Positions 24,820 to 34,056 of a DNA stretch of 64,000 nucleotides are shown here, in pieces. A program made the position numbers and the translations under genes. Origin of the DNA: JAJFFW01 sp965263375 (lineage in GTDB: Bacteria > Pseudomonadota > Alphaproteobacteria > Caulobacterales > Parvularculaceae); the NCBI GenBank assembly GCA_965263375.1, contig OZ253669.1:1550001-1614000 (forward strand), given 5' to 3'. Each line of letters starts with the position of its first letter. The stretch's first letter is position 1. The notes under the pieces were generated by a model. That model had not been told where the DNA came from, ran no database searches, and saw only the letters and a program-made list of their open reading frames with translations.

Positions 24820-25143
24820 TTACTCCGCCGCCGTTGCGTTTTCGCGCTGTAAGGCGTTGTTGATATGATCTTTAAGGACATGCGACGCGCGGAAGGTAAT
24901 GACCCGCCGCGGTGTTATCGGCACTTCCTCGCCAGTTTTTGGATTGCGCCCCATGCGCATTTTCTTGTCGCGTACGGAGAACGTCCCGAAGGAAGAGATT
25001 TTCACACTCTCGCCCCGTTCCAAGGCGGCGCATATCTCTTCCAAAATGCGTTCTACAAAATGAGATGACTCGTTACGTGAAACACCAAGGGAGCGATAGA
25101 CGGCGTCCGTCAAATCCGCCCTTGTCGTAGTCTTGCCGCTCAT
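24820..25143 (-). CDS. ihfA: Integration host factor subunit alpha
   Basis: A 107-residue HU/IHF fold protein. The start at 25143 (MSGKTTTRADLTDAVYRSLG) is preferred over a TTG 21 bases upstream because AGAGGG precedes it and it matches the family start. The beta-arm segment has the conserved GRNPKTGEEVPITPRRVITF with the DNA-bending Pro, and GESVKISSFGTFSVRDK is the dimer core. With the beta subunit (not in this window) it bends DNA at specific sites for recombination, replication and sigma-54 promoters. It forms a unit with the downstream merR gene 12 bp away. Confidence 0.96.
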   Translation of the reverse strand: MSGKTTTRADLTDAVYRSLGVSRNESSHFVERILEEICAALERGESVKISSFGTFSVRDKKMRMGRNPKTGEEVPITPRRVITFRASHVLKDHINNALQRENATAAE

Positions 25144-25485
25144 GCGTTGACCCTCTTGTCTCAATCTAGGCGCTTATCATGGCCGAAGCGATCTCTCGTT
25201 TTTGCCCCTCTCCAGACGGCAGGTACAATAGCCGCAAATCGATAAGGATGATCCCGCTATAGCGGTTCGCCAGGCGCCGGACCAGGACAAATTCGACCCG
25301 ATGTTAGGCGCTCCGAGACGCATCGGTCAACAACCGTTTGAATTTCTTGCAGAGTTTTTGTTAACGAATTTATGAACAAGCATTGCGCGTGATCGCTAAG
25401 AAGGATTTTGCGTGCTAAAAAGCATTGTGTTTTGTTCGGTTAAGCGCACTAGGAGCGCCAGTCGGCCACAGCTAGGCTGACTTTA
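25144..25485. other. 342-bp intergenic region between fabH and ihfA
   Basis: Holds the ihfA promoter region and the 3' end of the fabH transcript. I see no gene, strong terminator or RNA structure. Confidence 0.5.
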
Positions 25486-26457
25486 TCAAACGCGAAACAG
25501 TGCTGCGCCCCAGGTGAATCCGCCGCCCATGCCTTCAATCATGACTAAGTCGTTTTGCTTAATGCGTCCATCTTCAACGGCTGAATGATAAGCGAGGGGA
25601 ATTGACGCCGCCGATGTGTTGCCATGGCGCTCAATCGTTGTAATGACTTGGCCATCATTTAATCCATGCTTTTTCATAATTGCTTGAATTATGCGAATAT
25701 TAGCTTGGTGCGGGACGAACCAATCGATGTCAGATGGGGTAATATTTGCTTCGACCGCAGCGGCCTCCATAGCGCCGGAAATGCGTGTGACCGCCTCGCG
25801 GAAGACTTTATTGCCCTGCATGCGAAGATGCCCGGCCGTGCCCGTCGTTGAAACGCCGCCATCCACGTACAGCAGCTCTCGTAATCGGCCGTCGCACCGA
25901 AGGTGGCTTGAAAGCACGCCGCGATTGCCTGCGGCTTCTTCCGTTTGAGCTTCTAAAACGAAAGCGCCTGCGCCATCGCCAAACAAGACGCAGGTTGATC
26001 GGTCCTCCCAGTCAAGGATCCTTGAAAAAGTTTCCGCCCCGACAACAAGAGCGCGCTTGTGTTGACCGGATGTAATGAATTTTTCCGCCGTTGCTAAAGC
26101 GTATACGAACCCCGTGCAAACAGCATGGATGTCAAAAGCGGCGCCGTTTTCGATGCCAAGTTTAGCCTGTACGATAGAGGCTGTGGAAGGGAAGGTCAGA
26201 TCAGGCGTTGCTGTCGCCAATACGATCAAATCTATGTCATCCGGTCCGACCCCGGCTTTTTCCATCGCCTCTTTACAGGCCTCAGTCGCAAGGTCTGATG
26301 TATATTCTTCATCAGCTGCAATGTGGCGCTCACCAATGCCGGATCGTTCACGGATCCATTCATCGCTTGTGTCGACCATTTTGGCGAGTTCATGATTGGT
26401 CAAAACACGGGCTGGAAGATATCCGCCGCTGCCCGTTACTACTGATTTAAAACTCAT
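25486..26457 (-). CDS. fabH: 3-oxoacyl-ACP synthase III (FabH)
   Basis: A 323-residue condensing enzyme that joins acetyl-CoA (or another starter acyl-CoA) with malonyl-ACP to begin fatty-acid synthesis. The Cys-His-Asn triad is Cys114 (AVCTGFVYAL), His250 (VPHQANIR) and Asn280 (RHGNTSAAS). The GIGERH and GAGAFVLEA motifs are also present. The length is standard. Its ATG overlaps the plsX stop by four bases, so synthesis is coupled to phospholipid acyl-transfer chemistry. Confidence 0.97.
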   Translation of the reverse strand: MSFKSVVTGSGGYLPARVLTNHELAKMVDTSDEWIRERSGIGERHIAADEEYTSDLATEACKEAMEKAGVGPDDIDLIVLATATPDLTFPSTASIVQAKLGIENGAAFDIHAVCTGFVYALATAEKFITSGQHKRALVVGAETFSRILDWEDRSTCVLFGDGAGAFVLEAQTEEAAGNRGVLSSHLRCDGRLRELLYVDGGVSTTGTAGHLRMQGNKVFREAVTRISGAMEAAAVEANITPSDIDWFVPHQANIRIIQAIMKKHGLNDGQVITTIERHGNTSAASIPLAYHSAVEDGRIKQNDLVMIEGMGGGFTWGAALFRV

Positions 26458-27602
26458 CCGACCGCCTTTATATTACTTTCTTGTTTTGGCGTTTGTTTAT
26501 TTGACGCCGCCGTTTCTTTTGGCGCCGCCTCTTTTGACAAATTGCCGTCGCTTATACGCTCGCGAACATTTTGCACCGTTTGTGCAACCTGACCTTGGAA
26601 GGGGTGACGCGCGAGATTTGCGGCCATATCGATTGCTGTTGCTATACCTTCCGCGTTGGCGCCGCCGTGACTTTTAACAACAGTGCCGTTTAACCCGAGA
26701 AACACGCCCCCATTGGATGATGACGGGTCCATTTTCGACTTAAGTTGCTTTAGGGCCGGTATCAGTAAAAGTGCGCCAAGCTTTGATAGCAGAGAACTTT
26801 TAAGAGCTTCTTTCAGCCAAGTAGCGACAAGTCTTGCCGCCCCTTCGGCTGATTTAATGGCGACATTGCCTGAAAAGCCATCCGTCACAACGACATTAAT
26901 GTCGCCTTTAGAGATATCATTGCCTTCCACAAAACCTTCAAAAGTCATTTCCGGATCAGCTTTACGGATAATGCGAGCCGCGTTGCGAACAAGGTCGTGG
27001 CCTTTTTTTTCTTCCGCGCCAACATTCAATAAGGCGACGGTTGGTTTTTGGGTTCCGGTAAGAGCCCGATAAAACGCCTCGCCCATAATGGCGAATTGCA
27101 CCAATTGTTCTGAGGTGACCTCAACGGTTGCGCCAACATCGAGAACCACTGACCGACCTTTGGGCGTCGGCCACAGTGCTGAAATTGCGGGGCGATCAAC
27201 CCCATCGATCATTCCGAGTTGCTTATAGGATACAGCCATTAAAGCGCCGGTATTACCGCAAGAGACGACCGCGTTCGCCGTACCATTTTTAACCGCTTCT
27301 ATTGCCGCCCACATAGATGTATCGCGACCGCGGCGTAAAATTTGCGCTGGTTTATCATCCATTGAGACGGCTTTTGCCGTATGTACTATAACAGCGTTAT
27401 GCAGTACCTGGCGCGCCTCAATAAGCGGTTGCAGTTGTTCTTGGTCGCCATAAAAGACGATGTCAGCTTTAAGCCCGCGCTTAAGGGCGATCGCCACGCC
27501 CTCAATAACGGCAACAGGTCCTTCGTCCCCACCCATTGCGTCAACGGCTAGCTTAGGGGATGTCGTTTGTGACATTACGGTTTGCGCCCCTTTTTGCGCC
27601 AT
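26454..27602 (-). CDS. plsX: Phosphate acyltransferase PlsX
   Basis: PlsX converts acyl-ACP to acyl-phosphate, the donor for PlsY in phosphatidate synthesis. The family start LAVDAMGGDEGP is clear, as are VSCGNTGALMAVS, LLNVGAEEKKG and VVTDGFSGNVAIKS. The frame gives 382 residues from 27602; an internal ATG at 27575 (MSQTTSPK) with AAAGGGG 11 bases upstream is an equally likely start. The C-terminus carries a low-complexity tail (KEAAPKETAASNKQTPKQES). It overlaps fabH downstream. Confidence 0.96.
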   Translation of the reverse strand: MAQKGAQTVMSQTTSPKLAVDAMGGDEGPVAVIEGVAIALKRGLKADIVFYGDQEQLQPLIEARQVLHNAVIVHTAKAVSMDDKPAQILRRGRDTSMWAAIEAVKNGTANAVVSCGNTGALMAVSYKQLGMIDGVDRPAISALWPTPKGRSVVLDVGATVEVTSEQLVQFAIMGEAFYRALTGTQKPTVALLNVGAEEKKGHDLVRNAARIIRKADPEMTFEGFVEGNDISKGDINVVVTDGFSGNVAIKSAEGAARLVATWLKEALKSSLLSKLGALLLIPALKQLKSKMDPSSSNGGVFLGLNGTVVKSHGGANAEGIATAIDMAANLARHPFQGQVAQTVQNVRERISDGNLSKEAAPKETAASNKQTPKQESNIKAVG

Positions 27603-27738
27603 TGGCCGGTCAGGGTTTGTATTATTATTATCACCCTGTCGTCCAACGACTTATCTCCTTGTTGTGCTGCACCATAACAGTTGCGTGGAGTGTTGCAATT
27701 CAAACCTTAGTGTGTGCAAAGGCTGAAAAAAAATACAG

Positions 27739-28269
27739 TTAATTTAAACCCTTAGGCGGCTTGTTGCCAATCGATTGTAATACGGCGAACGGAGATGAGA
27801 GAACCTCTTCGCCATGGGCTTGGATAAGTGAGTCGCCGTCGGCCTTTCGCGGATATGGCGCCATGGCGAGAGCAAGGTGTTGAACCAATAAATCAGCGAG
27901 ATCTAAGCGGTCGCTTTCAAGCGGTTCAACGGCCAGATCTTCTAGGCCGAGCTCTTCATCTTCGTTTGGCGCCCCTAGGTCTTTCGAAAATCTGATTGAA
28001 AATTGATCGGATACATCCTCATGCATGGGCTCAAGGCTGGCGACGCATGTGCGTAAAAGCCGCGCCGTCAGGTCGCCTTCGATCATCAAGCCATCCTTTA
28101 ATGGCTTTACTGTTAGCGCGCCTTTAAAGGCTTCAACCGCGTTCACATCGATGCGCTTTGCGATTACGGAGCAAACAACTTCTGTCGGTTCAAGCTTAAA
28201 GGTCTTGCCTGAAGCTGGAAGCTCACTCACGAGCAGTTCACAAATCCATTTATCAGGTGGCTCTGTCAT
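27739..28269 (-). CDS. DUF177 / YceD-family protein
   Basis: A 176-residue protein with the DUF177 features: a basic-acidic N-terminal beta region, the CVASLEPMHEDVSDQFSIRF segment and an acidic stretch ending in DLADLLVQHLALAMAPYPR. Bacterial YceD proteins are linked to 23S rRNA accumulation and usually sit next to rpmF and plsX; here rpmF is absent but plsX is immediately downstream, as is normal in Alphaproteobacteria. The usual metal-binding cysteines are not obvious in this copy. Confidence 0.85.
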   Translation of the reverse strand: MTEPPDKWICELLVSELPASGKTFKLEPTEVVCSVIAKRIDVNAVEAFKGALTVKPLKDGLMIEGDLTARLLRTCVASLEPMHEDVSDQFSIRFSKDLGAPNEDEELGLEDLAVEPLESDRLDLADLLVQHLALAMAPYPRKADGDSLIQAHGEEVLSSPFAVLQSIGNKPPKGLN

Positions 28270-28306
28270 TTCGTTATTTCTTCTTTTTATTTTGCCTGGA
28301 CAATGG

Positions 28307-28861
28307 CTATTCAGCTTTAGGATCAGGAAACTCTATTCGACCATCCATAATTTCGGAAACCTGTTGGGTTTCTAAAGCATTGCACAGCTTGCGCAGATAA
28401 GCGGCGAAGCGCGCTGCTTCCGGCTTTTCTTTTTCTTCATAGATATTACGCGATATTGCCGCGACGAGGGCGTTCTCGTCCTTTGCGCTAAGGCACTCTT
28501 CATACGCGCCGACCCGGCCATAGAAGGCTTCCGCAAGACCGCGGATCTTGCGTCCGATCGACATATCGCCGATCCCCATTTCTCTTAGCGAATCATCCAT
28601 ATTTTGAAAGAACAAATCAAAGACCTTTTGGGCGAAGTTATTTGCTGCACCGCCCTGGTTTTTTAGCCGCGCCAAAACCGCATAAAGGTGGAGCGTTAGC
28701 ACCTCAAAGCGGCCGTCAACCGTATCGGGCGCTTGGAAATCGGTGTAAAAATAAGGCGAGCGTGCATGTTCAGCCGCGCTGAGATAAACTTTTAGGGCAG
28801 CTTGGTCAGCCGGTTTTTTCTTAAAAAGAGATAGGATCATCGCCTTGTCCGTCGCTAGCAT
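28307..28861 (-). CDS. Ubiquinol-cytochrome c chaperone (CBP3-like)
   Basis: A 184-residue helical protein of the Ubiq_cyt_C_chap family, the bacterial counterpart of mitochondrial Cbp3/UQCC1 that assists cytochrome b and bc1-complex assembly. Typical features are ARSPYFYTDFQAPDTVDGRF, LTLHLYAVLARLKNQG and FFQNMDDSLREMGIGDMSIG. An internal ATG at 28840 (MILSLFKKK) is a possible alternative start. It lies 37 bp upstream of DUF177 and is divergent from bamE, the usual alphaproteobacterial arrangement. Confidence 0.92.
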   Translation of the reverse strand: MLATDKAMILSLFKKKPADQAALKVYLSAAEHARSPYFYTDFQAPDTVDGRFEVLTLHLYAVLARLKNQGGAANNFAQKVFDLFFQNMDDSLREMGIGDMSIGRKIRGLAEAFYGRVGAYEECLSAKDENALVAAISRNIYEEKEKPEAARFAAYLRKLCNALETQQVSEIMDGRIEFPDPKAE

Positions 28862-28910
28862 CGCACGTATTATGGACCACCTAAGTCTTTACGTATGAAG
28901 GATCAAGTGA

Positions 28911-29384
28911 ATGACCCGTTCAGCTCTTACGGCGCTTTTCGCCGCAGCCAGCATTTTCGCGATTGAAGGATGCGTTTCGGTGCGCACCAATCACGGATAT
29001 GTGCTCGAGCGGGGGGAAACCGCCCTTGAAGCAAAACCAGGGCTCGACACGAAAGAAAGCGTGCTTGCAAAATATGGCGAGCCTTCTTTGATCGGCACGT
29101 TTGATCCAAACGCATGGTATTATCTGCGCAGTAGTGATGCGGGCCGCGCCTTCTTTAAGCCAAAGGTCACAAAGCGCACGGTCGTTGCCTTCCGCTTCGA
29201 TCAGGAAGGTTATGTCTCACGCGTTGAAAATATAGGCCTTGAAGAAGGCTATGATGTCGACACGATCTCTCGTGTAACACGCACCCGTGGTAAAGAACTT
29301 TCTTTCTGGGAGCAGCTATTGGGCAATGTGGGTCAGTTGCCTGCCGGCGCTCTTGGCGGCGAGGGCCAGAACGGCCCACGCTAG
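28911..29384 (+). CDS. bamE: Outer-membrane assembly lipoprotein BamE (SmpA/OmlA)
   Basis: A 157-residue lipoprotein with a short signal sequence ending in a lipobox-like FAIEGC (Cys21). The BamE domain follows: KPGLDTKESVLAKYGEPSLI, then WYYLRS and VVAFRFDQEGYVSRVE strands. BamE stabilises the BamD-BamA part of the outer-membrane protein insertion machine. The terminal glycine-rich tail is variable in Alphaproteobacteria. It is divergent from the cytochrome bc1 chaperone gene. Confidence 0.93.
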   Translation: MTRSALTALFAAASIFAIEGCVSVRTNHGYVLERGETALEAKPGLDTKESVLAKYGEPSLIGTFDPNAWYYLRSSDAGRAFFKPKVTKRTVVAFRFDQEGYVSRVENIGLEEGYDVDTISRVTRTRGKELSFWEQLLGNVGQLPAGALGGEGQNGPR

Positions 29385-29388
29385 TCGT

Positions 29389-29952
29389 TTACGCGGCGCC
29401 GCGCGTCGGTTCATTTTCGCCAGCGCGTTCGTCCATTATCAGCTTATAAGCGCGGTTTACCCGCTGTGCGACAAGGACAGCGGCTTTTGCAAGGTCTTCG
29501 TCAAGATCGAGGGCGGCGATTGAATCTGGGTGAACGCTCTTGATACGGTCTTTATAGGCTCTCTTAATTTCTGCCAGCGTCGCCGACTTCTCAACACGCA
29601 AGGCCGCATAAGGATCAAAACGTTTCGCCCCTTGTGGTTTTGTTTCTTCTTTTTCCGTTTCTTCTTCGGGGCTTCGTTCTATGACGCTAAAAAGGCTGGT
29701 TTTGGCGACCATCATCGATGCGCCATCATTACGAACGATCGGAATGAAAGCACGATCATCGTTTAAAACATCCTGAAGCCTAAGCCCAACTTTTGCGAAA
29801 ATCTTGGCCGAAAAGGTCTGTTGATCGCTGAGTGTGACCTCAACCGCGATTTCCGTAACCCCCAGCGTGCCGCTTGATTTATCGAACATAGCGCAAAAGC
29901 CCTTCTCGTATTCTCGCCTAATGACATGCAAAGACGGGGCCAAACGCGCCAA
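29389..29952 (-). CDS. J-domain (DnaJ-like) protein
   Basis: The C-terminal ~75 residues form a J domain: DPYAALRVEKSATLAEIKRA, then KSVHPDSIAALD with the essential HPD motif, then QRVNRAYKLIMDER. The N-terminal ~110 residues are an unknown beta-rich region (EIAVEVTLSDQQTFSAKIFA). The J domain would recruit and stimulate DnaK. An internal Met at 29889 (MFDKSSG) may be the real start. It is convergent with bamE, 4 bp apart. Confidence 0.88.
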   Translation of the reverse strand: MARLAPSLHVIRREYEKGFCAMFDKSSGTLGVTEIAVEVTLSDQQTFSAKIFAKVGLRLQDVLNDDRAFIPIVRNDGASMMVAKTSLFSVIERSPEEETEKEETKPQGAKRFDPYAALRVEKSATLAEIKRAYKDRIKSVHPDSIAALDLDEDLAKAAVLVAQRVNRAYKLIMDERAGENEPTRGAA

Positions 29953-29990
29953 AAAGTTGTTTTCTGCGTTAGTTCATTGAAATATAGTGG

Positions 29991-30206
29991 TTATTCGCCA
30001 GGCCGGGCCTTAGGCGGCGTGTTCATCCAAGCCATAAACGGCTTAATGGGGAAGGCCCATAATGTCCCAGCGGCAATATAATAGATAAGCTGAAATAGCC
30101 AGAAATTGGGCACCCGCTCGCCAATCGCGGCCGCGGCGAACAAATAGATGAAGAGCCCTGGGACAAGAATAACAATGCCGAGCAGTTTTTTTACACGTGG
30201 TTCCAT
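29991..30206 (-). CDS. DUF2842 membrane protein
   Basis: A 71-residue protein with two hydrophobic segments (KKLLGIVILVPGLFIYLFAA and FQLIYYIAAGTLWAFPIKPF) and the DUF2842 hallmark ending AFPIKPFMAWM. The family is nearly restricted to Alphaproteobacteria and its function is unknown. Often found near respiratory or heme genes; ctaA is divergent 246 bp away. Confidence 0.9.
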   Translation of the reverse strand: MEPRVKKLLGIVILVPGLFIYLFAAAAIGERVPNFWLFQLIYYIAAGTLWAFPIKPFMAWMNTPPKARPGE

Positions 30207-30451
30207 AGGCCTTAAATAGGGGAAATAGAGCCTCTAAACAACAAATGCGGCTATGCAATTTTCAATAGAGTGTTGGCATCGCATAAGTTTTTTTGCTCTT
30301 CCAAATCTCTTAACGCGAACCGGTGTGCGCTTTGCTTGGAAATGTTCGCGCGTACGCGACCCGCTGTCACGGATCCGATCGCTACGGCTTCGCATATAAA
30401 GAGCGACCCTTATTTTGAAGATTGAGCTGGAATAAAGAAAGACGGCCCTAA

Positions 30452-31546
30452 ATGGCGCAATTAGAAGAAACAACGGCGGGCGGTGCGTTAGGGGGGACTG
30501 CCCAAATACCAGGCAGAGGTCATTTCCAAAAAGGTCAGGGCGCAATCGCCATTTGGCTTTTTATGATGTGCGGCCTTGTTGCGCTTATGGTGCTTGTTGG
30601 CGGGGCGACGCGTCTAACGGACTCAGGTCTTTCCATCACCGAATGGAAACCAGTGACCGGCGCTATTCCGCCGTTGAGCCATTCCGACTGGCTTGTTGAA
30701 TTTGAAAAATACAAACAAATCCCTGAATACGCGATCGTTAATCAGGGCATGAGTCTTAGCGCCTTTAAGACAATTTACTATTGGGAGTGGGGACACCGCC
30801 TGTTGGGGCGCCTTATCGGTTTTGCATTCCTCCTTCCCCTGATTTATTTTCTAGTGCGCGGTTATGTTGGCTCAAGGTTAGGGGGCGCGCTATTTGGCTT
30901 ATTTTTACTTGGTGGGGCGCAGGGAGCGCTCGGCTGGTATATGGTGCAAAGCGGCCTGACGGAGCGGGTGGACGTCAGTCAATATCGCTTGGCGGCCCAT
31001 ATGGGCTTTGCGATTGTGCTTTTTGCGGCCCTTTTTTGGACGGCGCTCGCCGTGCGCAACCCGGCGACTAACCCCGTCCGCTGGAACGGACTTGGTATTG
31101 GCGCGCTGGTGCTGACCGTTGGGGTATTTGCGCAAATCATCCTAGGCGCGTTTGTGGCAGGGCTAAGGGCAGGGCACACTTATACTACATGGCCATTGAT
31201 GGACGGACGGTTTTTCCCCGAAGCTTATTTTGAGGGGGGCAAGCGCTTTGCAACGGTTTTTGAATCCATCGCGGCGGTTCAGTTTAACCACCGTATCGGC
31301 GCCTATCTGGTCGCGGCGGGGGCGGTTTGGTTTTACCTTGTTGCACGTAATTCCGCGATTGAAGAGCGTGCGCGATACCTTCTCTATGCGGTGGCGGCGC
31401 AGGTGCTTTTGGGGATTGTCACGCTAATCTCAGCGACACCAATTAGCTTAGGGCTCGCCCATCAGGGCGGGGCGTTGATAGTCTTCGCCGCCGCGCTTTA
31501 CACATTGCGCGGGGCGGTGACGTTGCCGAGTTATCAGACACGGTAA
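30452..31546 (+). CDS. ctaA: Heme A synthase (CtaA/COX15 type)
   Basis: A 364-residue inner-membrane enzyme with about eight transmembrane helices that oxidises the heme O methyl group to make heme A for cytochrome c oxidase. Hallmarks of the type 2 (COX15-like) proteins are GGATRLTDSGLSITEWKPVT, YYWEWGHRLLGRLIGF, AAHMGFAIVLFAALFWTALA and a later FNHRIGAYLVAAGA. The paired histidines expected to bind heme are present in these segments. The N-terminal ~30 residues are a variable polar extension. Confidence 0.96.
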   Translation: MAQLEETTAGGALGGTAQIPGRGHFQKGQGAIAIWLFMMCGLVALMVLVGGATRLTDSGLSITEWKPVTGAIPPLSHSDWLVEFEKYKQIPEYAIVNQGMSLSAFKTIYYWEWGHRLLGRLIGFAFLLPLIYFLVRGYVGSRLGGALFGLFLLGGAQGALGWYMVQSGLTERVDVSQYRLAAHMGFAIVLFAALFWTALAVRNPATNPVRWNGLGIGALVLTVGVFAQIILGAFVAGLRAGHTYTTWPLMDGRFFPEAYFEGGKRFATVFESIAAVQFNHRIGAYLVAAGAVWFYLVARNSAIEERARYLLYAVAAQVLLGIVTLISATPISLGLAHQGGALIVFAAALYTLRGAVTLPSYQTR

Positions 31547-31638
31547 AGCCCGTAAGCTTTTTTCCCTTCCTTGATGTTTTCCTCCCTCGCTTGGAAAGAG
31601 GACGATCGCGGGATCCATGTTGATCTGCCCAAAGACGA

Positions 31639-32790
31639 CTAAGGATTCGTCAGAATATTAAGATCAATTGTGACGCCGCTATCCTCAATTTCATCTTCAC
31701 CGCGGGGGCTTAGCGAATCGCCAAAAGGCGCTTCAAGCGCGTTTAGAACGCCGCTCCATGGGGCGAAGCGAACTACAGGTTCTTGATTGGCGTCAGTTGT
31801 TGCAACCGCTAAAACGCCATTGCGCAGCGTACCGCCGAAATTGCCGGATCCGACCGCCATTGCGGTGACGTTCGAGGTTGCATCGATATCAAAGGATTCG
31901 CCGACAAGGGCTGTCCCAAGGCTCGCCCCGTCATCACGGTCAAAGATGTGCAGGACGCCGCTCGCCGCGTCGATCACCCCAAGCTGGCCGCAGCATTCTT
32001 CCGTCGGCCCGCCAGTTGTCAGCCCACTGAAGGAGAGGTCTAGGCCAGCCGCTTTTTCAATCTGCGCATTAGCGAATGTTTCTGGCTCAGTTTCATCTGA
32101 TCCAAAACGATAGATTTTCCCGTTCTCGCTAGTCGCAAACACCGCCCCGTCAATTGCGTCAACCGCACAGTGGGTAAGGCCTGCGGGGGCCGGGCGGCTT
32201 TGTAGGCCAGAGGCGGAAACGACGTCGCCTTCGATCGAAAGGGGTAAGCTAGACAATGTCTCGTCCCCTAAAAGATAGAGGGTTAGCTGTTGGGTTTTTC
32301 CATTTTTGCCAAGGCAAATATTGGCGATAGTCGCGCTGTTGAGGCCGACAGGAGCAAGCAGCGCGCTGACATTATCGGTCAACGCCTTCAGCGCGCGGGA
32401 GATGTTGTCGATCGCAAAGAACGAAACGCCGTCTTCACCGCCATCCTTGCCGCCCACTGTGACGGTCAGCCCGTTTGCGCTAAGGCCCCTGCCGTCATAA
32501 CCAACGGCGAGGCGGTCAGCGCTGGTTGGAAGGCGCGCAACCTCAACACCGTCCTCGATGTTAAACGCGGCGAGGTCCCCGCCGGAAAGGGTCAAGACCA
32601 TACCGTTAAAGGCGAGCGTGGGGTGGGCCCAAAAATCAATCGCGACGATAGAGGCGTCAAACCCGCCAAGTTCTTCCGCCGGGGTGACGGGCTTTGGCGG
32701 AGCAGGCGGCGGCGCCGCCGAACGTTCACAAGCGGCAAGGGCGACAAGCCCCAGACAAATAAACCAAATTCGCGTGATTGTGCGGCGCAT
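31639..32790 (-). CDS. Lipoprotein with a probable beta-propeller fold
   Basis: A 383-residue exported protein. The signal sequence ends in a lipobox LVALAAC (Cys21), followed by a proline-rich linker. The rest consists of repeated short beta segments with AVDAIDGAVFATSENGKIYR and CCGQLGVIDAASGVLHIFDR, like blades of a phytase-type or quinoprotein-like beta propeller. I see no catalytic motif that settles an enzyme function. It follows, on the same strand, an unknown membrane protein 78 bp away. A loose assignment only. Confidence 0.7.
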   Translation of the reverse strand: MRRTITRIWFICLGLVALAACERSAAPPPAPPKPVTPAEELGGFDASIVAIDFWAHPTLAFNGMVLTLSGGDLAAFNIEDGVEVARLPTSADRLAVGYDGRGLSANGLTVTVGGKDGGEDGVSFFAIDNISRALKALTDNVSALLAPVGLNSATIANICLGKNGKTQQLTLYLLGDETLSSLPLSIEGDVVSASGLQSRPAPAGLTHCAVDAIDGAVFATSENGKIYRFGSDETEPETFANAQIEKAAGLDLSFSGLTTGGPTEECCGQLGVIDAASGVLHIFDRDDGASLGTALVGESFDIDATSNVTAMAVGSGNFGGTLRNGVLAVATTDANQEPVVRFAPWSGVLNALEAPFGDSLSPRGEDEIEDSGVTIDLNILTNP

Positions 32791-32868
32791 CCTCGACCCC
32801 TCGCTTTTCGCTCGTTCCTGCGATCTGTTTAGCGGTGGAGGCGGAAAAAATCAAAGTGAAGAGCCGCA

Positions 32869-33891
32869 CTACCCCGACGTTGCTGGCGGCGGCGTCTGCC
32901 CAGCATTTGCGGATTTTGCTTCCGCCTCAGCGCTAGTTTTTGCAAAAGACGGCATGGCGTTCATCGCTTTTTCTTTAAGGTCGCGGAAGTGTTTTGAGGC
33001 GCTTTCCAAGCGCTCCTCCCATTCGGTGTTGGGCTCCTGGCCTTCGATAGTTTTAAAGTAAACCTGCATGAGCGCATACATCGCCACCGGTTCAATGACG
33101 GCGGCCTTAACGGACCAGGCCAAAATAAAGGCGACCACAAAGCCCCAAAACCCAATATTGCCGGGGAAGATTGAAATCATCGCCAGGGTCGGCGCGAGCA
33201 TAACAAAGAAGATAAAAATTGTCAGCGCCCACATCATCAGGGAAAGCCATACGGCGTTCTTGACGAATTTGCCGTAATTTTGCGCATAGAGAACAAGCGC
33301 CTCGCGGCTAGAATTCCAAGTATTGTCAGATTGGGTGCGGATGGCATGTGCCAAAATAATCTCATCAACATAGGTCAACGACATTTTGACGATGGCGCTC
33401 GCCATCTTTGTCAAATTGCTAAGCCCGGGGATGGGGATGAAATTAGCGACGGTGTTCAATGTGCCCGTAATGACTTTTAAGACGCCTTTGATCAATTGAT
33501 CGACACCGAACAAGACGGAGGCGTCGGCGAAGCGTTCCTTGACCGCATTGGTTGCGTATTCAACTTGTCCGCGCCCGCCGGGCAGGTCCTTGCCGTCATA
33601 AACATGGGTAAGAACGGCGATATGACCCGCCTTAACGATATAGAGTATATATTCCCGCGCCCAATATAGCAGGCCGGACGCACCGGCAAAGCCAAACATG
33701 GCGCCGTAGAACGCGCCTGCGCCTTGACCATCGCCGAAGGAGGTAAATCCGTAACCGACCGCGCCGCCAGCGCCGGTCGCAAATATATAGAGTAAAGCAA
33801 TGCCGAAATAGACAATCATGCGCACCACAATAAAGGGCGCCGTCTTCATCATTGCGCTAAGCGATTGCGATAAGCTGAAATCCCACCCCAT
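32869..33891 (-). CDS. Multi-pass membrane protein, possibly choline-transporter-like fold
   Basis: A 340-residue protein with about six membrane segments. The central part has an amphipathic FGVDQLIKGVLKVITGTLNT region and a later AVWLSLMMWALTIFIFFVMLAP segment, and it ends in a charged, alanine- and proline-rich tail. The overall pattern, with YVDEIILAHAI and EPVAMYALMQVYF, recalls the SLC44/choline-transporter-like group, but I am not certain. Function unknown. It probably shares a transcript with the propeller lipoprotein downstream. Confidence 0.6.
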   Translation of the reverse strand: MGWDFSLSQSLSAMMKTAPFIVVRMIVYFGIALLYIFATGAGGAVGYGFTSFGDGQGAGAFYGAMFGFAGASGLLYWAREYILYIVKAGHIAVLTHVYDGKDLPGGRGQVEYATNAVKERFADASVLFGVDQLIKGVLKVITGTLNTVANFIPIPGLSNLTKMASAIVKMSLTYVDEIILAHAIRTQSDNTWNSSREALVLYAQNYGKFVKNAVWLSLMMWALTIFIFFVMLAPTLAMISIFPGNIGFWGFVVAFILAWSVKAAVIEPVAMYALMQVYFKTIEGQEPNTEWEERLESASKHFRDLKEKAMNAMPSFAKTSAEAEAKSANAGQTPPPATSG

Positions 33892-34056
33892 AACCTCACC
33901 TTATAAGTTTGCCTCAATTTTCGCGTAAGACTGGCGCGTTTCTCAAATTTGTCAACTGATTGGGGAGCGGTGAAATGCCAAAACAGTAGATGCCGCCAGA
34001 GGCGAGATTGCTGTTAGGTAAAGTGTGTTTCAGCAAACTCCTACAAGGAAGGTTAA

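Noticed and set aside
31574..31642. 22-residue frame MFSSLAWKEDDRGIHVDLPK... after ctaA
   Set aside because: Too short, overlaps the end of the propeller lipoprotein gene and lacks a ribosome-binding site; perhaps a gene scrap.
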